DNA from: Distichodus sexfasciatus
Taxonomy: Eukaryota; Chordata; Actinopteri; Characiformes; Distichodontidae
NCBI GenBank assembly: GCA_032718565.1
Contig: JAVGVS010000017.1
Location: 3,815,899 to 3,879,898, forward strand
Length of the DNA: 64,000 nt
Direction: 5' to 3'
The translations under genes and the position numbers were made by a program. A model generated the notes under the pieces. It ran no database searches. It was not told where the DNA came from and was given only the letters and a program-made list of their open reading frames with translations. This document shows, piece by piece, positions 53,800-64,000 of this stretch; within the stretch, counting starts at the first letter, position 1, and the number at the start of each line of letters is the position of its first letter.

Positions 53800-54815
53800 A
53801 CTTCACTTCTAGACGTCTTGTGGAAAGGAATCTCCTGTTCCTATAAAGGTCAAAGTGACAGTCTCCGCCCTGGATTCTCTTCACGTGTTGAGAGTTCTGA
53901 AAGCTTCCATGTGGATCCACATGCCTCTGCCCTATTCCACCTGTCATCACTCCTGCGCTCTTGAGCGTCTCTCTCAAACACGCATCCCCCCTTTTTCGGG
54001 TGCAGAATAACTTAAACAGATCTACAGTAGAGCTCAGGGTTCTGTTTCCACCACGCAGGCCAAGAGAGCTGAGACACCGGAGCCTGGGCCCCATTTCAAA
54101 CAGCAGATTTAGAAATGAAAGTCGTTCTCTGACATTTTCCCCCCGTCGCTGCTATTCTCCTCTCTGTTTTTTTTCTTCTCTCCCTCACGAGTCGTGCCAT
54201 CTGTAAGAGATCATGGCCGTGCTGAAAGAGGATGGGATTGGGGTACCGGGACCTCAGATTCAACCCTTAGAAGTTTAACCGCCACGTCCACCTGCAAAGC
54301 AAGCCGCCCTTGACGGGATCCAATGAGGCCGAAGATGGTGAGACTTGGACAGAGTAATTGACCAAGACAAGACACGAGACGAGACCCAAATCACTGTGAT
54401 AAATCGAGAGCGTTTATCTTCAGCATTTGTTCAGATTTCCGACCACATAAGCGCGTGCCAGGATTTGATGAACTTTCTGTTTCTTCTTCTGCACCTCTGA
54501 CTATACTTTTGAGCTTCTAGATATATGGTGTGGCTGTGGATTGAAATGGAGTTTCAGAAATCGTGAAGCTTAAAAAATCTGAAACTAAGCATACATCTAT
54601 ACAATAAAACAAAGAGGAACAGCTGCATGGTACAAAGAAATTAACACGAAGTTCAATTTGATTGCTGAGTACCATCAGCTGTCTTCTTGTCTTCATTATT
54701 TCTTCTTCTTTCCACTTTTTGGTCTTTTGCTAAAATCGTTTCTCCATTTTCATTGTAGAGACACCATGGTGTAAAAATTTCAGTTCTCTGAGGATATGTG
54801 GGGTATTGTCTTTCT
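53800..54815. other. Apparently unique sequence
   Basis: Balanced composition around 53,850-54,360 and no repeat signature. Open frames of 124 codons (minus) and 81 codons (plus) overlap and are not recognised. Candidate regulatory sequence. Confidence 0.4.
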
Positions 54816-54818
54816 TGA

Positions 54819-55070
54819 AAGTGAGTGAAAAGTGAAAGTGACTGATTATTTGTCATTGTGAACACACCACAGCACAGCACACAGCACTCTACCATGAAAT
54901 TTGACCTCTACATTTGACCCATCCGTGAAGGAGCAGTGGGAAGCTAACAAGGGCAGCACCCAGGAAGCAGTGCTTGGGGACGGTACATTGCTCGTGAGTA
55001 CCTTAGTGATACCTTTACCGATCCTTGAATTCAAACCGGCGGCCTTCCAAACTGTTGCGCTATCAACTAC
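54819..55070 (-). mobile_element. SINE-A copy, minus orientation
   Basis: Tail agtgactgattatttgtcat, B-box complement ttgaattcaaaccggcggcc and truncated head gttgcgctatcaacta are present. An additional gaaagtgagtgaaa motif duplicates the tail. Confidence 0.78.
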
Positions 55071-56104
55071 GCTATTTCTTCGTTTTAATTGTTTCATCAT
55101 CATTTTATTCCTTTTCTTTTTACCACGCAGCAGTCGCTCGGTTTCTTCTGGAATTGCTCATCTAGTTGTAATCACCTCGTTCATCATATACCTTTTAGAC
55201 CCTTGCTTGGTGGCTGAATCCACTTTTGTACCCCCAAACAAGACCCTTTATTTGCTCCAGAAAACTTTAGTGGCTTTGAAAAAGAGCATATGATAATTAG
55301 TATAATTATACACATGTAGAATAAAAGTAAAATTTTTCTGTTGACCAGGCCATGATCAGAGTGTGTCAAGACCGAGACAAGACTAAGACTCCGAAGGACT
55401 GAGCGCAGGCAGGGCAAGACCGAGTCGAGACCAAAACCGGACCAATGCACGTTTTACACCACATGACAAATAAGTGGAACATGCAAAGCCTAAGCAACAT
55501 TAAACATGTTTATTCAATATTTCTCTCTTACACATCTATAATGAGTAAATCACTTCACTGGAAGCAGTTATCCAAACTGATCACATCATATGTTAAACTC
55601 AACACACCACAGTGAACACTCCTCAAGACCAACCTCACTGTTTTATTGACTTGCAGAGTATTTATTATGTAGAGACATTCTATGGCTTAGTGCTGTGAAG
55701 AAATAAGGTTAGTGCCAGGAGGAAACACATCTTTATCCATTTAGTATCCATCTGGATACAGGATAAAATTATTTAATAAAAAATAATACACTTTTAAATT
55801 TTTTTTTTACTTTCTAACATTATAAAGTGGAAAAAAATATTTTCTGATCAATTGAAAATGAATAAAAGTTTTGGGTAACGATTTGAACTCATTTTGGCAC
55901 ATAAAAGGAGCTGCTTTTGGTCTTTCTGGAAGAGAACTACATTTTTGCACATGATTGCGTTCCATATCAGAGTCTCTAGCGCTAATGCGAGTGTTTACAT
56001 AACAAATAATATAATTAATAGTGGTGTGTGATACTACAAGATTTGGTAACGATCCGATACTAAGTAAATACAGAGACTGTATCACCGATACCGATTGTCC
56101 CACT

Positions 56105-56866
56105 ACGGTGGACGAGAGAGCTCAACGCGCTGCAACTTCAGAAAACACATGCAAACAGAAAAAAACGACAACAAATTAAGAAAACATCTCCATCAGTTTG
56201 ACAACACAGGCGCTGCAAATTCTCACAACACAACCAAACACACGAACGCGCTGCAAACACACGAACGCGCTGCAAATAGCACGGACCACAACGGAAATGT
56301 TTCTGGGGGACCTCAAAAAGTGACGAACCCATCTGGGACCTGATTATTTGTTCAGTGGCTTTTGGTCGGAGCAGAGGTGTTGTCCGTGAACTAAAAGGTG
56401 AGTGTTATTAAGGGTCTGAATAAATTGTAAAATATTATTTTTTTCTATCAATCTGTAATGAATTTTGACCTGATTTTAACCATTAATGAAGCACTGCAGA
56501 ATTTTGTCATGAACTTTAAACGTTACATTTATTTGCATATATTTATTGGCAATTAAGTTAATAACGTTCCACAGTTATGTGTGTGATTCGTCAGATTAGT
56601 CTAATAATATAGCCACTGAACAAATAATCAGGTCCCAGATGGGTTCGTCACTTTTTGAGGTCCCCCAGAAACATTTCCGTTGTGGTCCGTGCTATTTGCA
56701 GCGCGTTCGTGTGTTTGCAGCGCGTTCGTGTGTTTGGTTGTGTTGTGAGAATTTGCAGCGCCTGTGTTGTCAAACTGATGGAGATGTTTTCTTAATTTGT
56801 TGTCGTTTTTTTCTGTTTGCATGTGTTTTCTGAAGTTGCAGCGCGTTGAGCTCTCTCGGCCACCGT
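56105..56866. mobile_element. 762-bp element with identical 256-bp inverted arms
   Basis: The left arm 56,105-56,360 and right arm 56,611-56,866 are inverted copies of the same length, with 250 bp of A/T-rich spacer. The arms give the same 64-residue translation in both orientations, which implies near-identity at the DNA level; the only difference noted is ggtggac versus ggtggcc near the tips. Ends are ACGGTGG/CCACCGT. The trinucleotide ACT flanks both sides, a possible 3-bp target duplication. It breaks the surrounding hAT element. Arms of this length suggest a foldback-type or other long-TIR MITE; superfamily not assigned. Confidence 0.88.
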
Positions 56867-57047
56867 ACTACCGATTCTGATATCGGTACTTTTTAATAAT
56901 TAAGGTGGATGCATTATCAAATAGCTAAATCTGAATTAATTTTCATTACCTTTAAGTGTTTTTGTGATTTTTAATTACAATTAATCAGTTAAAACCCAGG
57001 ACAGAATTTGGACAAAGTTTTTAAGTAAATAAATACTTTATTATGTA

Positions 57048-57230
57048 TTAGATAAATACTAGCTCTGTATTTTCATTTGAATGATTTCTCATATGTTTGA
57101 ATAAATTAGTTGTATTACCACTGTATTTGACTGCCTTATTACAAATACTACAACTCGCTGTTGTTTCATCTTCAGCTTGAAAATAAAGCCACACAGCGCT
57201 CTTCTTTCTCTCGCCCATAATTTCTAACAA
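57048..57230 (-). pseudogene. BED zinc-finger remnant of a hAT transposase
   Basis: The minus-strand frame reads ERKKSAVWLYFQAEDETTAS, CSICNKAVKYSGNTTNLFKH and MRNHSNENTEL. The order S-x-V-W-x-Y-F, C-x2-C, then L-x2-H-x3/4-H is the BED finger (DNA-binding N-terminal module of hAT/ZBED transposases). The frame ends soon after and no catalytic domain follows before the inserted element at 56,866, so it is a fragment. It starts inside the hAT element at 55,358-57,658. Confidence 0.85.
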
Positions 57231-57469
57231 TCTGTAGCTTGTGTGTGCAGCTGAGTCACAACATCAAAACACAAGTGGGGGGAGAGGATCGGGTAGGGTT
57301 TCACATACAGAGGAATGAATATAATGTCCGGTGAGTCATTAAAACACTAATTAATAAACAACAGAAAATGCCTGCGTCGGTCTCAAAGAGTTTTAATAGT
57401 AATATTCTTAGGGTTGTGGTCTTGACTGTCTCGAAATAAAAGTCCTCTTTGTCCGGGTCCATGACAAGG

Positions 57470-57625
57470 CAGAGTCCAAGACAAGGCCGAGTACAAATAC
57501 AGCCGAGTCCGAGACAAGACCGAGTACAAATACAGCCGAATCCGAGACAAGGCCGAGTACAAATACAAACGAATCCGAGACAAGACTGAGTACAAATACA
57601 GCCGAGTCCGAGACAAGACCGAGAC
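57470..57625. repeat. 33-bp minisatellite inside hAT element
   Basis: Nearly five tandem units of cgagtccgagacaagaccga gtacaaatacagc occur. The unit length is a multiple of three, so the minus strand shows an open frame with an 11-residue period, not a gene. Similar gagaccgag words mark both ends of this hAT family. Confidence 0.85.
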
Positions 57626-57659
57626 TTTTAAAAACTGCTCTCGAGTACTACAACACTAG

Positions 57660-59300
57660 TCAGAAACAGTGGCCAGTCATAAAGGTGTGGGCAGGAGGAT
57701 GGAGTGTGTGGGGAAGAAGCATAGGAGAAGGAGGTGTAACAGGGGCCTTGTTTACTCTTTATAGGAACATGGATTTTGTATCTCACACTTTCTTCCAGAA
57801 GAGGCCAGAGGTTAAGAATGTGGCCGTGCCAAAAGCTGAGAAGGAACGTGTGTAAAAGAGAGAAAGGAATAGAACGAGAGAAAGAGAAAGAAAGAGAGTG
57901 AGGAGGGGGATCGGAGCTTGCTGTGTCAACATCACAAAGTCATTATAACACATTCCAAGATCTTTATTACGCTGTTCATATATTGCATAACCATCTCACA
58001 AGTCGGAGATTCTGGATACCATTAAGGTTTGTCATCTGCACGCTGCATGAACTGGTGTTTGTGTACATGGATGCATACCCATGGAGGTTGTGTGTCTTTG
58101 TGTGTGTGCCCGCAATGATCATTTCATTTACTGAAACACTTTTGTTGCATCTGTTCATTAGCACGGTCCACATGCTTGGACATTATTATCCCCATATCCC
58201 CAAAATTCTCACAAACAAAACAGCAAAACAAAATCACTGCCTCATTAGTACTTGGAGACTAGCAAATCTTGTTATTACCATTTGTCCTATTTATTCACCT
58301 TCTCTTAATAGGATCAGTAAAAAAGATCAAATCGAGTGCCAGCACGTTGCAGTAATTGTAGTTTGGAGGTGTACGGGATGAAATTCCGATTTGGAGTGGA
58401 CGAGGTGAGAAGAGGCGAGGCAAGGCGGCTTTTACGATCTAGCATTCCCGCAATCCCATCCTCACACCTGGCCGTGCGACTGCAGGTCAGAGCAGCCGAA
58501 TAGCAGCAGAGCAGAAAGCAGGCATGGGCCAGTCCCAGGCTCCCGTGGAGTCGGAATGCTGACCCCGACGTGAACCGCGCGCTGGAATTGATTAGAAAGA
58601 TCTTTTAAATCTCGCTTGCTAACAATGTGCTCAGGGCATGTTTTGCAGTAAAAAAGCGCTCTTCTGAGGCATTCCCCATCGAGTTCAAAACAACAGCCAG
58701 GAGGCCAGCGGAGGAGAAGAGAGAGAGGGAGGAAAAAGGACAATAAACTTGGCCGAGTGAAACCACTGAGTGTAGTGGTTTCACTCGGAGGCATCTTAGC
58801 CTGCTGGAAAAATACATAGGATAAACCTACAGGTTTTAGATCTCATTCTGTTGCATTAGTCTAATGTCTGTCGACTTAATCTCATTTAATGACCCAACAG
58901 AATATATATATATCTTTTAGTCTCAACTACTAACTTCTAACAAACAACCTGTAGTTTAATCTTAAAATGGCCATGAGTAAAAATCTTCAGCTCTTGATCA
59001 TCAAAATCCAGCTAGATGTAACGCAATGTTTTATTAGGAAATAAGTAAATATGTAGAAACATGGGCTTACAGTATATACTTTATAGACTTTTTTCCGGAT
59101 TTCGCGGGCCTTTTTAAAGATTGTTGGGGCTTAAAATGCCTGATTTTGCAGCAGCTTTTCTAAAATATTGCATTGAAAGTTGCGGTGTTTTTAGGCAACA
59201 CAATAAAGTTGTGGGAGCAAGTCAAAGTTGTGGAAAGAAATTGCGATTTCCCCCCCTCCTTTATAATTATTTGTTAACAACAAATTAAAATGAAGGGAAC
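57660..59300. other. Apparently unique sequence
   Basis: No repeat family is recognised. The longest open frame of the desert outside repeats lies at 57,923-58,381 (plus, 152 codons) with hydrophobic stretches, but it matches no family that I know. A GA-rich run (gagaaagagaaagaaagagag) lies near 57,880 and a short TA run at 58,903-58,912. Confidence 0.4.
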
Positions 59301-59317
59301 AAAACCACTGTGCTACT

Positions 59318-59400
59318 GTGATAGGCCACTATGATAGGCTCAGGTCCCGTGACCCCGACAGGGATTAAGCGGTTCAGATAATGACTGACAGACACACAGA
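59318..59400 (-). repeat. SINE-C tail fragment
   Basis: Words gataggctcaggtcccgtga and gggattaagcggttcagata match the SINE-C tail. Confidence 0.6.
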
Positions 59401-60475
59401 CAAAGTTATAGTTATTTAGTTTGGTTATTTTTGAAGTTAAAGCTGAGGCGTTTCCTGCGTCTTCCAAACGTAACAAGGAAGTGAGTTCGCTGACGTATGA
59501 CTCACCGCTTTGTAATCGCAACATTGCGACATCCTGGAGGGTCTGTTTTACCAAGTATCTGACAGGGGGTTTATAACTGTCTTGACTTGTGACAAAATGA
59601 TTTTGAACGGCAGGAGGCATTGTAACAGTGAACCTACGATATTGCAACAGATCACAGATCAACTTCATGACACGAGGCATTTGCTTCTCAACCGAATATC
59701 TGGAGTAAAGTCTTATTTGTAGTTACAACCAAAGCCTTATAAGTAGAGTTTTTCAGCCTGCCATCTTCCAGATGCCGTCTTCTTTGAAACAAGCTGATTG
59801 CTAATCAGCCGCATTATGCAACGCTGCATTTGTTGTTCTTGAACACCATCTTTGCTGTCTTATTTTTAATGCATAAACCTCAGCATGTGACCTCTGGCTT
59901 GTCTCCCCATAAGATGTCAATTACTGGTGTTCCCTTCTGTCCTGTAGATCATTTGGATTTGAATTTTTCTCTTTTTCATCTGTCCACAAATTACTTCAAG
60001 ATGACCCTTTTTACTGGCTTAAGAACCTAATTAGGTCTGTGGCCTCATTTACCAGAATCACTTGTGCAACTCTCTATTTTGTCGAAGGTGGAGGGAGCAA
60101 AGACTACATGAAGGATTGAATAACATCTCCTACCAGAATAACATCTCCCACCAGCTAGGCAGTCATTTGAAAGGCCGTTCAATCAGTGCCTAAGCTCCGA
60201 GACCAAACAACAAAAGAACGGAGAGGAACTAAGAGAAGGCCGACTGCAGCTCTTCGTGGCCGGCACATGTGCAGTCAATGATGCATTAAACCTTAACTTT
60301 CCAGATCCCTGCAGGAGCAGGAGGAGAAGAGACAGAGAGGCAGAGGCTCTGAGGAAGCCTTCATCCCAGGAAGTCAAAGGACTGGTTTATATTTAGGTTG
60401 TGGTACTTTCCCAAAATCTCTTGATGTCTATCCATGTATTTTCAAGGCCCCTTCTGTACAGGATCAGGGTCAGTT
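59401..60475. other. Intergenic, unrecognised
   Basis: An open frame of 131 codons on the minus strand (59,285-59,680) partly overlaps the SINE-C tail and is not recognised. No other signal. Confidence 0.4.
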
Positions 60476-60588
60476 TTAACTAGGGGTGTAAATCACCATA
60501 CATTGTTTTCATCGATTCAGTGGACAACGATACAGCGTCTGATATCACAGAGTCTACTGAGATACGATCTCAATTTGGGCATTACAGT

Positions 60589-61182
60589 TAGGGTTGGTTA
60601 CCTTTCACGTCTGAATTGATATTGGTACCGGTACCGGTACCTGGTGTTCAGTACCGATACTCAATGGTACTTCATTTCGATACCTGGTTTCGGATGAATC
60701 TGTAATACCTTTTTTAATGAATCTATAATACCTCATTGGTATTGTCATAAAAAATACAATAATAAAAAATAAGCTGCAAACTAATTTCAAACATTTTTTA
60801 TGTTTTTATATCAGTTTATTACAGTTTTTATAAAACCCAGAACATTAACTAGAACAGATAGATCACTAATTACCTAAAGCTGCCGTGGAACTAGTCGACG
60901 CCATAGATTCGACGTTCTCAATGTCGGTCAGATCCAGGGGTGATTGTCAGCGCAGGCGCTATAGTTGCGGCTGTAGCTTTAACTGTGACGCATCAATTAT
61001 CAAACGCTGCACACTCATCCAGCCGTATTTTATGTTTAACAGGGTGTTTCCTTAAGTTCGACGTATTGCTAGCCCCAGTTATGCAATTTGGCACTGTTTG
61101 ATTTGACGTGAACCGATACCCGATATTACCGACAAAATTTGGTTGGTACCTTACAAAGTACCAACCTTGGTACCCAACCCTA
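60589..61182. mobile_element. hAT-type element, 594 bp, TAGGGTTGGTTACC ends
   Basis: Ends are TAGGGTTGGTTACCTTTC and GGTACCCAACCCTA. Flanking octamers attacagt (60,581-60,588) and gttacaat (61,183-61,190) agree at 6 of 8 positions. Repeated GGTACCGGTACC / CAGTACCGATAC words near the left end and CCGATACCCGATA near the right are typical of this class. No coding capacity. The sequence directly left (60,482, taggggtgtaaatcacc) looks like the end of a further element. Confidence 0.78.
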
Positions 61183-61194
61183 GTTACAATATGT

Positions 61195-62250
61195 GTGGTG
61201 TTTAATGTTTTCATTTTGGATCAATGCCATGTGCTCATTGGTCATTGAATCATTACACCCTAATTTTAGCCCACCATCTTCCAGGACAGCATATTTCCTT
61301 GAGAATGAAAAAGTCCACTGTTGCTTTCTTGGACGGACTTCGTCTGATATTGTACCAGGTGTGTGTGAAGGAAATTTGACATGGCTTGTGCTTTGCAATT
61401 TTTTCTCTTTACAATATTTGCTTTCCAGAGTTACTCAAAGAGGGGCGTAACACAGAGAGTGTCCAGTGCATGGGACTGCCAGAGTGAAGCTCTGAAGCTC
61501 TGTCGGCACGTCTGGAGGAGGTTTTGGTGGACTTCCTTTGTTGACTTTTCCATCAACTCCCACTGAAATCACCAAAAAAGTTTGTTTTGAACAAGACTCT
61601 CTGGACTTATTGGCCCAGTACTTCTTGTGAGGAGCTGCTCTGGGACCTGTGCAGTTGACCGCCTTTGGCCTGCTCCATCTCACTAAGGCTGCTCCGTGAT
61701 CAGGTTTGCTTTGGAGCTTCATAGAGTGCCTGCTGAGAACAACCAGGCCCTCAGGCCCATCATCCTCTTCAAGTCAACCGTATCGTCGTATCCGATTCCT
61801 CTTAGCCTCTGCAATCTGTCACCAAGGGGCCCCACCGAGCCCTTTTCTGCCTGGTCTCACATGAAAGTGTGCCGCCCTGCTGAAAAAAACATCCTCCTGA
61901 TGCTCCTGATGGTCATTTGCTGGTTATAGCTGGTTGAATGTTGGTCAAGCTGATCGTGTTCACAACACATCTTAAGGCAGTTTAAAAACTAGAGTGGAGT
62001 AGTTCCAAACACAGATAGGGTTGGGAAACTTAACTTTTATGCTCCTGATTAAGTTGATAACAACATGTGGTACTCTTGTTGCACTTACCATCTCTATTCT
62101 TGGATCACAAGGCAGGAGGAGGACCAAGTGAAGTTAGACCATCAACTCTATTACCCACAATTAACAATTTCCCTTCACTAAAACCCAGGGTTTCCATAAA
62201 CACAACTTCTCAGATTGTTAACCAGCAAGTCAGCACAATTTGGGTTGAGA
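61195..62250. other. Intergenic, unrecognised
   Basis: Overlapping open frames (for example 61,435-61,722 minus and 61,696-61,929 plus) are not recognised. The section 61,440-61,860 is richer in GC than its surroundings and might be an old exon-like or retroposed piece, but no motif supports this. Confidence 0.4.
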
Positions 62251-62254
62251 TTAT

Positions 62255-62498
62255 GAAGTGAGTGATTATTTGTCTTTGTGAGCACAGCACAGCACACAGT
62301 GCACCACAACTAAATGTGAACTCTGCATTTGTCCCATCCATGAAGGAGCAGTGGGCAGCTGACATAGGGAACAGTGCTTGGAGACGGTACCTTACTCAGG
62401 AGTACCTCAGTAGTACCTTTACCGGTCCGGGATTCGAACCAGCGACCTTCCGATCACGGGGCCTCTACACCTCTAACCTCTACACTACCAATTGCGGC
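62255..62498 (-). mobile_element. SINE-A copy, minus orientation, well preserved
   Basis: Tail gaagtgagtgattatttgtc, B-box complement ggtccgggattcgaaccagc (perfect GGTTCGAATCC on the minus strand) and head ctacaccaccaatt-like sequence (tacactaccaattgcggc) are present. Confidence 0.82.
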
Positions 62499-62504
62499 AC
62501 AACC

Positions 62505-62676
62505 TAATAATGGTTAGGAAGTTGGCCCCGTGATCAGAAGGTCAGTACTTGAAGTCCCGGACTGGTAAAGGTATCATTGAGGCGCTGATGAGCAAGGTAC
62601 CACCCCCAGACACTGCTCCCCAGGTCCTGCTAAGGCTGCCCACCTCTTCTTCACGGATGTGTCAAATGCCAAGGTC
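62505..62676 (+). mobile_element. SINE-A copy, plus orientation, adjacent to an inverted copy
   Basis: It starts aatggttaggaagttggccc, contains gtcagtacttgaagtcccgg (B-box-like) and breaks off after ggatgtgtcaaatgccaagg. With the preceding copy it forms a head-to-head inverted pair. Confidence 0.75.
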
Positions 62677-62679
62677 AGT

Positions 62680-63390
62680 TTTTTGTTTTTGCCTTCCGTT
62701 CTCTCATTGATCTCACTTGTGTCTGACCAGCAGATTTCTCTTTGCGAAGAATTCTCTTTGGGTTTGTGTGTTTTGTTATTCTGATAAAGCTTCAAGTTCC
62801 AGGTTAGGCACCTGCATCTCCAGTCTATTTTCTCCTGTTGCATCAACCATGACTTTTGTTTTATAATGTAAAACATATTCATTCATGCTTTACAGGTCGT
62901 TCCAATATGCATTCCAAATTTGACTAATAAAATACATTTACATCAAGAAATGTAAGAAACCTTCAAAATAACATCATGACAAAAGGCTGACATGGCTACT
63001 AATATAAGTATATCTGTTTTATCCAAGCACGAAGTGCTTATGGACCCCTCTTGTAATCATTGTGCTGCTTCTTCTTCTTCTTCTTCTTCTTTTGCTTATT
63101 TTTTCTCTGCTAAAACTCATTGTGTGGCTTGAACCGTAAGTCGTAGAAGGCAGAAAATGTAGGAAAGGTGTGAAACTCACCATAGGCCAAAAAACATTTC
63201 GATCGGTTGGGAAATTGGGACAGCAAAAAGTGTTTTGACCTCTTAGGAATGCAACAAAAACATACGCAGTCTGATTCACTGACTAATATACACAACACAA
63301 TATGTAACGTCACCACGATGCACACACACACAATCTTAAACTAGTTACTAATTCCGTGCACAAAAACTGAAGTAATTGACTAAAAACACA
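62680..63390. other. Intergenic with (CTT)n microsatellite
   Basis: A (TTC)n run lies at 63,067-63,091. No gene or other repeat family is identified. Confidence 0.5.
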
Positions 63391-63394
63391 TAAA

Positions 63395-63631
63395 TTGGTG
63401 GCGTAATGGTAGGGTGTTTGCCCCGTGATCAGAAGGTTGCAGGTTCGAATTCAGGGCCAGTAAAGTTACCACTGAGGTACTTATGAGCAACGTACCATCC
63501 CCAAGCACTGCTCCCCGAGTGCTTGTTAGCTGCCCACTGCTCCTTCACGGATGGGTCAAATGCAGAGGTCACATTTCGTTGTGATGCTGTGTGCTGTGCT
63601 GTGTTCACAATGCTAAATAATCACTCACTTT
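63395..63631 (+). mobile_element. SINE-A copy, plus orientation
   Basis: Head ttggtggcgtaatggtaggg, B-box gcaggttcgaattcagggcc, body gagcaacgtaccatccccaa and tail gctaaataatcactcacttt are present. This is one of the best-preserved copies. Confidence 0.85.
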
Positions 63632-63639
63632 CTTTCTGT

Positions 63640-64000
63640 CAGATGACTTCAAATTGTTTTTGTAGGTCCATGAATTTCTCTAAGACAGTCTTTCTAGTTG
63701 ATGACACTAAACTTAGAAGTTAAAAGTCATTTTTGAGGTCAAAAGATGTTGGCTGTGAGTGATATAAATACCCTATCCATCATCAGAGTATGTAATAATG
63801 GACTAATGAAATCTCCTTCAGAATAAATCCCTTTTTGGATGATTGAAAACTTAAGAGGCCTGACCACCATCTCCCCACCCCCTCTCTCTTTAACCACCTG
63901 ACAAAGAATTTATATAGACCCTAAAGGCATCGTGCACTGCTTAATGGTACAATTATATTCATCTCTCTTTGAACTTTCTTGCAAATTATCTTACATATGT
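63640..64000. other. Intergenic, unrecognised, to window end
   Basis: No gene or repeat signal is identified. Confidence 0.4.

Larger units (their letters stand above)
55358..57658 (-). mobile_element. Large hAT element (38,188 family) with BED-finger remnant
   Basis: The right end GCTCTCGAGTACTACAACACTA is the inverse of the left end of the 38,188 element. The left region gtgtgtcaagaccgagacaa corresponds to the opposite end. Sequence at 55,370-55,545 matches 38,461-38,690 in reverse. The BED zinc finger frame lies on the minus strand, so the element runs from right to left. A 762-bp inverted-arm element is inserted at 56,105-56,866 and a 33-bp minisatellite lies near the right end. No long transposase frame remains. 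The left boundary and target duplication are uncertain. Confidence 0.68.

Noticed and set aside
56095..56833. Two pairs of identical 64-residue frames
   Set aside because: The identity is due to the inverted arms of a mobile element, not to duplicated genes.
57383..57616. Minus-strand frame with an 11-residue Leu/Tyr/Arg/Ser repeat
   Set aside because: It is a product of the 33-bp minisatellite inside a hAT element.

Overview
This window is vertebrate nuclear DNA, most probably from a teleost fish. The basis is a spliced, multi-exon ferlin gene with GT-AG introns, together with dense fish-type repeats: tRNA-derived SINEs, many short hAT elements and microsatellites. No bacterial operon, rRNA, CRISPR array or independent tRNA gene is visible. 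Order or family cannot be fixed from the sequence alone.

From 1 to 16,882 on the + strand lies the 3' part of a ferlin gene, best matched to dysferlin (dysf). Thirteen exons can be joined in one open frame of 497 residues plus stop: the last ten residues of a truncated first exon, the C2F domain, a linker, the C2G domain, the ferlin C-terminal block, one transmembrane helix and a short luminal/extracellular tail. Every junction used has a canonical donor and acceptor, and intron phases agree throughout. The 4.4-kb intron between 10,477 and 14,885 carries a 1.86-kb minisatellite almost free of G on the coding strand. Two polypyrimidine tracts of about 300 bp follow, each leading to a splice acceptor.

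From about 16.9 to 64 kb no second protein-coding host gene can be supported. In human the interval downstream of DYSF is a gene desert leading to CYP26B1; a desert here would fit, but that is inference. The region is a patchwork of mobile elements: about 18 copies or pieces of one tRNA-derived SINE (called SINE-A here), other SINEs (B and C), at least seven hAT-type elements with recognisable ends and target-site duplications, a TTAA-flanked piggyBac-like element, a 762-bp element with identical 256-bp arms, LINE debris, and small segmental duplications. Several insertions are nested, so their order of arrival can be read directly, most clearly at 37.8-38.9, 24.1-24.9, 55.4-57.7 and 31.7-32.6 kb. 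Protein remnants of transposons include a hAT C-terminal dimerisation region (4475-4663, minus), a BED zinc finger (57,048-57,230, minus) and a possible LINE ORF2 tail (39,619-39,870, plus).

Between the repeats are stretches of apparently unique sequence (for example 33.0-35.4, 49.7-50.6, 53.8-54.8 and 57.7-59.3 kb) that could hold conserved regulatory elements, which only cross-species alignment would show. No convincing new biological system was found. The more unusual observations are the extended G-depleted intronic stretch, the identical-arm element, the nested insertions, and an apparent C-terminal extension of the ferlin.
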